A model generated the notes under the pieces. The model had not been told where the DNA came from. It searched no databases and saw only the letters and a program-made list of their open reading frames with translations. Shown piece after piece: positions 54,305 through 64,000 of a stretch of DNA of 64,000 bases. The position numbers were made by a program, and so were the translations under genes. Position 1 is the first letter of the stretch. Every line of letters starts with the position of its first letter. Source of the stretch: Paraphoma chrysanthemicola (Eukaryota > Ascomycota > Dothideomycetes > Pleosporales > Phaeosphaeriaceae); contig JAGMWG010000002.1 of NCBI GenBank assembly GCA_020744225.1, forward strand, positions 558,001-622,000. Reading direction: 5' to 3'.

Positions 54305-57300
54305 ATGGCGCCTTTTAGCAACGGCGCGCTGCTACTGCAGGTCTATCATCACACGGTGCTTCCTCGCGACGTGCCGGGTCGAGAAGATCGTAGCCTCTAT
54401 CAAGCCGAATCGGAGATCGCGAGACGCCTAACTGAAGCGGTCAAGTCCCTTGCACAACATGCACCGCTGAACGATCTCTCTGCTGTCGATACAATTCGCC
54501 TAGCTATTGCGACGTCAAGTTCTATCAACATAGATGGTAAAATTGAACAGAGTATGCTCCTAAGGGAACTGCGCCAGCTCAGCGAGACACAAGCACTCAT
54601 TTTGCATGTGACCGAGCAGAATGCTGCTTTGTTAATATATCATCACGTCAGGTAAGCAACGTCGCGGTGGAGAACTTCCCTCTCAACAGAACTGACTTTG
54701 ACAGTGGATCCGGCGCAAAGTCAGTGGTATTCGAGGCTTTTGAGGCGTCTGCGACGAGCGAGCAAGTACTTGCAACTGAAGACGCTTTGGAATGGGACTT
54801 TCCGGGCCAGGCTGTAGCGATACCGTACAAGGTCTTCTCTGGCGAAGACTTCCAGCACAGCCTTTCCAAATTTCTGCAACAGGCCAGCCTCGAATCCATA
54901 AAAGAATTCTCTGCTGTCACCTACAAGGCCTGCGCACCTCTTCCTGAGATTAGGGACACGCCGCACCCGACCTTGATAACGAGAGTCCTCATGACAATTC
55001 TGGAAGTCAATGGTTCAATTCATGACACGACACTCCTTCGCAAGCGCGTGCGCGATACGGTGTCCTTCTACAAAGCACACAAACCATGGAGACGTTCAGC
55101 CCTCTACCTCGTGCTTCGAGTCGCGGTACAGCGGCACCTATACCAGCTCTTGGGGGTCGACAAAGGAAGGATGTACTTCAAGATCATCATGTGCATCTTC
55201 TTGTCAAATATGCTGCATGATGGGATCCACGTCTTGCAAGACGAGGCACTGCATGCCCTACGCCAGAAGATCGGACGCCGTCTTGCCAAACTAGAGCTTG
55301 ACCAGGAACGAGGAACCAAGGAAGCGAAATTTGTCCACCGCCAGGTTTTCCGCACGCTTCGTTCTATCATGGAGAAGTCTTTAGCCACAGCCGCTCATCA
55401 CATAGAGTCGCAATGGGACAACCATAAGAGGAGGACAAACAGGATCATATGGCCTATCCAGCAATACGCCAACATCTCCGACACGACTCTGAAATTGACC
55501 CGCAGTGCACAGATGCTCCATGTAGCCATGTACTCTAACTTCAGGCACGCGTACAGTGAGACGCGCTCTCCAGCAGAGCTACTCGGCCAGTATGAGAACA
55601 CCACGACACTCAAACCATTCATTGCTGTACTGAACTGTTATCTCCCGCTTTGTGCATACGAAGAGGAGGTCAAAAGCGTTATCGCGCATCAAGAGAACCA
55701 GAGTCACCGTGCTGCATGTGTTCAGCTAGCTCGTCAGATTCAGGCATACATTTCAGCTGTCCAAGATGCCTATTTCGATTACCCAGAGTTAAAGAGCCGT
55801 CAGTTGCTAAACGTTATGGGCCTCTGGATGGCCATGGACAAACATGCCCTTCGATGCTACCCCTTGCTTGCCGATTTTCATCCTGGATTTGATGCAGCCA
55901 TACTGGATGTCCTCCAGCTGTCCTCCTATGATGAATTGCGACATCTGCATGAGTTGCAAGTTTACATAGCTCGGCGATGCTCCGTATGGAATGGCACAGG
56001 ATCCAAGACGATCTTTGATACTCCTACGGATGACTCATTTGCTGTTCGGTACTACGACGAGTCTTCAGATGCGACGGCTTTACTCGAGTTGCGCAAAGAA
56101 ATTGAAGAGACTGCCGAGGAAGATATGGCGGCAAAAGAAGAGGAGTGGGAACTTAAAAGCCAGGAGCACGAAAACAAAATTCGGGAGATGGCAGGGCTGT
56201 CGTGCGTTTACATTACCGAATTGGACGAACATGGTCTTGCACGGGAAGTCCACAAGAAGCCTTGCCGGAAGCATAAATTGAAATGGGAAGCCAAGCAAAT
56301 GACGATCAATATTCACGAGCACCCTTTGCCCAAGGCCGAAACTGCTCTCAAAGCAGTACTTTTCGAGTTGACGTGCCCAGAGGCATTCGCGGCCTACAGG
56401 GACGCGACATGGTTGATCCTTTCGTCCTTTGCTTTTCCACCGCAAGCAGCTTTGGAGGACGTACCCCAGCTTCGAAGTTACTCCGGATTGCGTAATCACG
56501 CCAACACAACTAAGTCCCACGTCACCTTAGGGTCCTCAACCAAGTCGCACCTGGATTCGCACTATGCCAAGTCGGGGTTCCCAGTGACATTCCGAGACGT
56601 TTGTCGACCGTTCGGTCTACGTTTGGACTACTTTGACAGCGCTGGGAGAACTTGGACGAGGAGACAAGAACAGGCTTCGTTCGCTCATCTCTTCCCGATG
56701 AAGTTACCTAGAAACTCCCCTTGGATTTCGTTCGAAGAGATCGGCGACAACTGGCCTACTTCCAATAGGGCGCTTGCAACGCAGACTAAGTGTCCTGTTG
56801 ATGTCAACGTGCACGAGTACATTGCCTGGCAAGGTCTTATAGTGGGTACACATCTGCGATGGCCATCCCTGTTGCGCGAGATGGGTTCCACGAACCTCAG
56901 CTTCTCGACAGATTCGACTTGGGCTATTGTGTCAAAGCTGGTGCTACAAGCTGGTCCCTCTAGCTCAGCAGACGCTCTGCGTGATGTTCATTCAGTATTG
57001 TCTGACGTCTTGTTCTGCGAGAAACTGACTGAGCAGATTGAGTATCGTTTAGAAGCTATTCGACGAAACTGGAGGGAACCCGTTCAATTAGATATATTGA
57101 TGACTATGTTGTTCAAGATCGTCGACTTCTCTTCGAACACACGAATCTGCACAACAGCCACAAACCTTGTCTTCGAGTGTCGGACCATTACACAAGATTG
57201 GTGTGCGAGCCTGCAGTCAATAGAGCACGGACCCGAGTCTGGTCCATCGGTATTTGCAATCTGGGCAGCCGTGTTGTGCAAGCGCACATTCTACCCTGTT

Positions 57301-60300
57301 CTTCAGGGCAACACAACAATCCCTCGGAAATCATTCATCGAATTCATTGTTGCATCTATCGCGCTTCAGAATTGTCTCGTGGGCAAGTTTGATAAGTTAC
57401 CATACAATCTCAGGAATGCAGTCCTGCGAGACCTTACAGCTGCGTACAATGTCCGTATGCGCCTTGAGGACACTGTTCGTTTTGATAAGGAAATTCTCGC
57501 TGAGGCTTTGGGGTTCTTCTGGCCAATACCCGAAGATTGTCGAAAGCATCCCATCCCATTGCAATTTGATCCCGGCACCTGGTGGGTGGCGATGACGCTC
57601 ATTACACAAGAATCGGCTCACTACTACGTTCACTACAACTTCGTACACGGCACGTTGTTGATCAACGGACAACAACTAGGCGTTCTTCCCCAGGAATACC
57701 GACGATGGCCAATTGTGCAGGAATTATTCGGCTCGCAAATCCTTGATGTTCTGCCTTCAGCGCTACCGGGCATGTCTCTTATGATCGTCAAGCAAATGCC
57801 TTATCAGCATTGGATCCATTTGGGGTTTCGGAATGGCAAGCTGGTCATTCGTGCCGTGCATCATGATGCAATCTCGAATATCCGAACTACTCTGGAGCTG
57901 ATACCGCGGTTGTGGTTCGGCAACGAGAGTCTTTACGATCTACCCGCAGCTCTCGCTTTCAATTGTTATCATTGGCTCGATTTGAGGACGGGCATTCTCG
58001 AGATTCGACAACAAGACCCATGGAAGTCGAAGAAAGGCAATTGGCGACTGAATTCGACGACACGACATGCGACCCGAAACAATGGTTCCGCCCTTATTGA
58101 TCCCAACTCCGAGCTGGCCCGAAAGATTGCTCAGAATTTCCACCAATTTGAGTATGCCCATAATATCACCGTATATCAGCCACCCCGAGGCAGTCTGAGA
58201 GTTGAACTGAAGCGTCTCGAGTTGGATTTCTTCGTCACTTCGAGAGGTCTGCTTCAGTGTCCGCAGCTTGGAGCGGTGGTCGCAGAGACTCGTTTGCAGG
58301 ACGTGGGAACTTGGCACGGCCTGAAGAGCAAGCTCGTAGTCCGTTCCCCCAGGGATCAAACGCGACGTAGCATACTGCTACCCGTTGGCGATGCTACCTA
58401 CGAGCGCGAAGGGTCACACGTTTCCATTTCGATCAGAAACACCGGGGCCTTTCTCAAATTCGACGTCAATGGTATCCTCGGTAGGATTGAATGCCCTGCT
58501 GAGCCCATTTTGATGTTCAACCGAGCCCTATGGCATGCTTCCACAAGCTACTTTCTTCCAGACGCGCTCACAAAGCGGACCGGTGTTGACGAAGCTCTTC
58601 AGTATCTCGACTCTGGTGCTTATCTACCCTGGACGATGCTGTCACCTCGTGCTTACGAACTTCTCGTTTCGTTGGCCAGGTTATCACCACAGCGTGTCTA
58701 TTACCCTACTACACTGAAGGTGATGCAATCAGTGTGTTGGGACTCGAACCTCACGGCCACGATCCAGGACGAGCGTTATCGACGTGCCGTTGAACGTATC
58801 TTAGAGAGAAACGCGAATCTCGCGCAATTCACACAGAATAAGTCTGTGGAAAACACCAGCTTGGCGATAGAAGGCAGCACGCACCTTGAGAATCGAGCTT
58901 TATCTCATCGCAACATGAACTATTCGAGGACAGACTGTACCTACAAGCCTCGAGACGCCCGCACCGACGGACCGAAGCAAGACAATGTCGCCCGCATAGC
59001 GCATCTCATTTTCCAATGGCCCGATCAAGTCAACAATACTTCGAAGCTCACAGAACTACTTGAGGAAATGCCTATCATTGGCGGATATGGCCATTTCTTC
59101 GACAAAGTCCAGATAACTGACATGCTCACTGTGGACCTTGGTATTGACTGGGGCGCTCTAGTAAAGACTGCTTTGGATCACACCCGCAAGGACAGTTTTA
59201 GTCTGACATTCCTGTTCTCTTTGTTGGCGTTCAATGCAGAAGTCAACATGGATGTATTGTGCGCAATCGTCTCATTTGCGTTCTTTCAGGACTTGCGGGC
59301 CATCAGCTTTCCCCGGGGTACTGCGTACAGCCACTTTGTATCGTACGAAACTCCCACGGTCGACCAAATCATGACAGCCGTAGGCGGAGCGAAACTACCA
59401 TACGTGGCTCATGATGACACGCCCGCTCATCAGCGCATGATGCGCCAGTTGGATCATGAAAAGGGGTCTATCAAAGCATGCAAACTTTTCGCAGAGTCCG
59501 TATGTGCGCAATGGGCTGCGCCACAGCTCGAAGTCGACCGATTAGCGAAGGTCGGCGGGATTGTGTTCAGTCTTGAGAAAGCCGTAGAGCTGGTTGTTCC
59601 AGTCTGGGAGAGCTACACAGACAATTTTAGCTTCTCACAGCATATTGAGGAAGTCCAATCGTTACTTGGTCGACATTTCGTTGACGGCAAAGATCCGAAT
59701 GCTGCCCGTCTCCCTATCCCTTCGCAGCCTCGTCGACTCTACCCATTCCGACTGAGAGGAGGAGACTCCCCAACTCTTCAGGAAATTCTAGGCAAGGATT
59801 GTAGATCTCTCTCGTCGCACGTGCAACCACATGTGCCTCAGGTTCTTACCAAACTACCTAATGGGTATCAGGCGAAGCCCAAGTTACTAGCACCTGCTGC
59901 AGTCCGCGTCTGTGACGTTCGGAAGATGCCGGACGTGCCTTCCCACGTGAAGGAATTGTCTAGGTTAATTTCACCCTACAAGCTTTCGTCTTCAATGATA
60001 CACAAGCGCTATGGGACGGAATTGGAACATAGCGTTAGGGCTCTCGCAGATCATCTCGCCAAGCCGGAAAACCACCAAGAGCCTTTCAACCCAACGAAAC
60101 TTTCCAATGACACGTTCAAGGCGAAGGAAGCCTTCGGAACAATGCTCGAAATCATCCACAGCACGCTTCTCCTGGGTGATGCGCGAGCAAAGTGGCTGAA
60201 TGCTGTTGGTCTGTGGCCAAAAGTGACAGCGCGAACTCTCCTTACCGAGCTTCGAACGACTTCGGGAACTGTATTTGGCGCGGGTGTGAAGGAAGCGCTT

Positions 60301-63300
60301 ATAGAATTAGGGCTCGCTATCACCAAATATCAGCGGCTGTTGAGGCTCGAGGATGCCATTCAAAAACAGCATCAACAGCAAATAGCAGATGAGCGTGAAA
60401 ATGCGGGGCATACAAACTGGTCACCCGCTGACTATGTCGACTGGCTTCTCCTTGAGATTGAGAGCAACATCTTGATTCGTCCTGAGCAGGTCGACGTTGC
60501 AGTCGCGACTATTTCGCCCGCAAACCACCAGAATTCCGTTCTGCAACTGTTGATGGGTAAAGGCAAAACCTCCTGCATTCTTCGTAAGTATTCCTGAACC
60601 GTTTTCTTTTTCATATATCGCTTACATGCTTAACAGCCATGGTTGCCCTCGTCTTAGCAAACAAGAATCTTTTTCGTATTGTTGTTCCCAGACCTCTCTT
60701 GCTCCAATCTGCTCAGATCATGCAAGCCAAGTTGGGAGGGATGCTAGATCGCGAAGTGCTGCACGTTCCATTTTCACGCAAGACACCCACGGATAAACCC
60801 CTCATGCAAATGTACTGCAAGCTGCATACTCACGTACAAAAGAAGCACGGTATCGTTCTAGCCCTTCCGGAGCACATTCTCTCCTTCAAACTCAGCGGCA
60901 TCCAGCGTCTTTGCGATGGCAAGTCCGATGAAGCAGCCATGATGATCAAGGCACAAGCCTGGTTAGATCGACATGCCAGGGACGTACTCGACGAGTGCGA
61001 CGTTTCCCTTGCCATACGAACGCAGCTCATCTACCCGTCCGGATCACAGCACACCGTTGATGGCCACCCTCTGAGGTGGCAGACTATTCAGGCTATCCTG
61101 GACCTCATGGCTTCGTACCTGGATGACTTATCTCGCAAGTACCCGAACAGCATTGAAGTCGTCGAGCGTGCAGGCTATCCGCTCATTTACTTCCTCCGTA
61201 CGGATGTTGAGGAATATCTCGTCAAGCAGATGATACAGAAGATATGTAAAGGACAAACCGGCATCCTCCCGATTGGCGCATATCCCGAGAGCGACCAAAT
61301 GGACATTTATCATTTCCTCTCCCAACCTCAGGTCAATATCGAGGTGTCAGATCGTATTGCACGGATGTTCAGAGACCGCCATCACCTCATGGATGTTGCA
61401 CACCATTTGCGCGGCCTTTTTGTGCATCGCATCCTGCTTTCAACCTTGAAGAAGCGTTGGAACGTGCAATATGGGTTGCACCCAACCCGCGATCCTATTG
61501 CAGTGCCTTATCAGGTAATTGAAATAATAAATCAATGCTATCCGACACAAACACTGAGACTGACAATGCACAGGCGAAAGGTGTTCCCTCGCCCACAGCT
61601 GAGTGGGGCCATCCGGACGTGGCTATAATCTTGACGTGTCTTTCCTTCTACTATGAAGGACTCAACATGTCGCAATTCAAGCAGGCCATAGAACAGTTAG
61701 CAAAATCTGATGAGCCCAGCATCGAATATAGCTTGTGGGTCTCGGAAGGAGTTCCTGAAGCTTTCAAGAACTACAATGCCATCAACGTCGAAGATTCGCA
61801 GCAGTTGCGCGAGCTGCACTATCACATCAGGTAAGTAATCCGACACTGTGTTGCACTCTCTGCTTCATAAGCCTACCTAGCCTTGGTCGAATCCAAGCTG
61901 ATCTTCCTAGACACAAGGTCGTTCTACTCAACTTCTTTCTGAACAGCTTTGTGTTTCCGCTACACGCCAGGCAATTTAGCAAGAAACTCTCGGCGTCTGG
62001 ATCTGACCTCGTACTTTACGAGCCGATGGCTCCATCGTGTGCGACCACCGGATTTAGTGGTACAAACGATACGAGACATCAGCTCCCCATGACCATCAAG
62101 CAGAATGATCTGCCGCAACTTGCGCATACCAATGCAGAGGTGCTAGCCTACTTGCTCGAGGAGCGCAATCGTCGATACATTCGTATGGTTGACACACACA
62201 ACAAGCGCCTGAGTGAGGAAGGCTTCTTGAGAAAACTTCTCAAACCGGGCTCTCTGCGCGAGCCCCATCCTCGCGTTCGAATTCTAATTGATGCTGGAGC
62301 ACAAATTCTCGAACATGACAATCGTAGTCTTGTTAAAGCCTGGCTCAAGGAAGACCACGAAGCTGTAGCTGCGGTCTATTTTGACGAAGAGCATCGTGCT
62401 ATGGTTGTCTACGGAAAAGGTGCGGAGATGGCACTCGTTGCGTCTCCCTTTGCCGAGAATCTTGAAGAATGCTTGGTCTACATTGACGAGAGTCACTGTC
62501 GTGGTAAGTCCAAGCACGAGGTTCAATCTTCCAATCACAACTGAGATATGCTAATTGTGATAGGTACTGATCTGAAGCTTCCTTCGAATGCTCGAGCTGC
62601 TGTTACCCTTGGTCCTCACCTGACGAAAGACGCTTTGGTGCAAGCAGCGATGAGATTGCGGTTGCTAGGTAAATCACAAGCAGTGACGTTCTTCTCTCCA
62701 CCTGAGGTACATCAGAGCATTCTGGATCTCAGGAAAGCTGCCAAAGCTTCGCCTTTTATTCCGCTCAGTTCCGTTGATGTCATTCGTTGGTTGCTGGACC
62801 AGAGCTGCAACGCCATCGAGCAGCTTGAGCCATTGTACTTCAATCAAGGCATAAACTTCCTGCATCGTGCGCAAGCTAAGCTGGAATATCCGGACTACCT
62901 CGACGATACCGAGTCGCGGGACGCGTATCTTGAGGTTGTACGTTCCAAGGAACTTCAAACCCTGCAGCAACTATATGGACCAAAACATCAACAGCGTAGT
63001 CCGGCTATCAAAATCTCAACATTTGCAGCCTGCCTTCGAGGATTTGTGAGCGATGTGCTTCAACGTCGCAAAGATTTCCAAGATCGAGGCTTTGCTGTTC
63101 ACTCATCAGCGTTGGAGGAGGTTGAACAGGAACGTGAAGTGGAGTTCGAGGTTGAGAGTGTTCGTGAGGTCCAACCTCCAGTTCACTTCAAGGCTTTCAA
63201 GGTTCCCAAGCTACATCAGGATCTTGAAAACCTAGCCACTACTGGTATACCTCCTTTTCCCTATGCAACCGAACACCTGCTAATTTTCATACAGGAACAA

Positions 63301-64000
63301 TGCCGGCCAGTAGTGATGCGCTTCAGCCCGCGATTTATGCGCTTCAGAAGACCGACCTTGCGACCAAGCATGCGACTATCACGGCCGCGAATGCAGCTGC
63401 TCGTCTTCTTGTCTCCACTCAGTTTACGAGGACTGTCAGCACAAACGAACCGAACGACAACTTCTTGCGACCTTGCCACTGGCTGCTGTGGAACTGTTCT
63501 AACCAGATCGGTGTTCTTGTCAGTCCAGAGGAAGCTAATGCCCTGATCCCAATTCTGCAGTGCTCGTACCTGGAAGAACCTATCTGTCACCTTCTCGTGT
63601 ACTCCGCGCCAATAACACACCGCATGCTGCACTTCAACAACCTCGACTACTATGCGATACCACCGTTACCATCCAAGTTCAAAGTCCCGAGCTGGTTGAA
63701 GATCGAGCTTGGAGTCTTCGCTGGCCGTTTGTATTTTGACTGGAACGAGTACGAAGAAATCATGTCGTATCTCGGAGTGCAGAACTTGAAGACCGAAATC
63801 GACGACGAGAAAAACACAGAAGCGCTTTCATCATTCGCCACCAAGCCTCTGACCTTCCTTCACGAATGGCTTGCTGTTCGTCGTAAAGGACAAGACTTTG
63901 AACATACACCTATGGGCTTCGTCACGACTGGCAAACCACTATCAGCGGACCATCCATTCTTCACCGCTAGTAAGAAGGAGGAAGATGAGGAGACCAAGTT
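54305..64000 (+). CDS. Giant DUF6606/DUF3638/DUF3645-type P-loop protein, 3' end outside window
   Basis: At least 3,113 aa in seven exons: 54305-54651, 54705-60583, 60637-61514, 61574-61830, 61911-62503, 62564-63244, 63295-64000 (continues). Introns of 50-80 nt, all with phase agreement. N-terminus: VYHHTVLPRDVPGREDRSLY and VVFEAFEASATSEQV, the DUF6606 start. Residues ~1,920-2,400: DUF3638-like, with ILIRPEQVDVA and the Walker A-like MGKGKTSCILPMVALVLAN (~2,066), followed by RIVVPRPLLLQSAQ. About 580 residues later comes VYIDESHCRGTDLKLP (~2,646), a Walker B/DExH-like motif, then AAMRLRLLGKSQAVTF. The order resembles a helicase or NTPase with a long insert. A Glu-rich coiled coil occurs (~residues 590-625). 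The family is widespread in filamentous ascomycetes and its function is not established. Exon 2 alone is 5,879 nt. No signal peptide or membrane segment. Confidence 0.85.

Overview
The window is nuclear DNA of a filamentous ascomycete, most likely a Dothideomycete. Evidence: genes are split by 45-86 nt introns with GT(or GC)...CTRAC/CTAAC...AG signals, coding regions are spaced by 0.3-4 kb, and the content is typical of such fungi: an AA9 lytic polysaccharide monooxygenase, a PL3 pectate lyase, S10 carboxypeptidase, MFS transporters, HET and F-box/2EXR genes, and a giant DUF6606/DUF3638-type protein. The class assignment is inference; no marker gene here fixes the species. All exon models were built by hand from splice signals, reading frame and family motifs.

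Left part (1-18 kb): first exon of a PL3 pectate lyase, an atypical AA9 LPMO, a small secreted protein, then a 950-residue protein (5460-8423, minus) joining an OTT_1508-like deaminase domain to a MYND zinc finger. Next come a class-3 aldehyde dehydrogenase, two doubtful ORFs, an F-box/Cys-rich gene, a frameshifted 2EXR/F-box-type fragment and a HET-domain pseudogene. The HET pseudogene carries four in-frame stops, of which two replace a glutamine in a RIP-like C-to-T manner.

Middle (18-41 kb): long gene-poor stretches surround a bHLH regulator (21.9 kb), a Ser-rich orphan (26.9 kb), a broken gene of unknown family (28.1-29.3 kb), a 2EXR-like gene with a GC-AG intron, and a secreted protein made of two six-cysteine modules separated by Kex2-type KR sites. 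A dense stretch follows: Dal5-type MFS permease, a five-exon membrane GT2 glycosyltransferase, and the spindle-checkpoint gene MAD2 in eight exons.

Right part (41-64 kb): GUF1 (mitochondrial EF4/LepA) diverges from MAD2. Then come a sugar-transporter-family protein with a ~335-residue cytosolic tail, an S10 carboxypeptidase, a DHA1-type MFS exporter, and a P-loop protein of more than 3,100 residues running off the right edge.

Functional threads: plant-polymer attack and secretion (PL3, AA9, S10, small secreted proteins), surface growth (GT2), nutrient uptake (two MFS importers), housekeeping (MAD2, GUF1, ALDH), and a possible non-self/defence layer (HET pseudogene, OTT_1508-MYND, F-box genes). 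There is no operon-like organisation and no recognisable intact transposon, rRNA, tRNA or CRISPR array.
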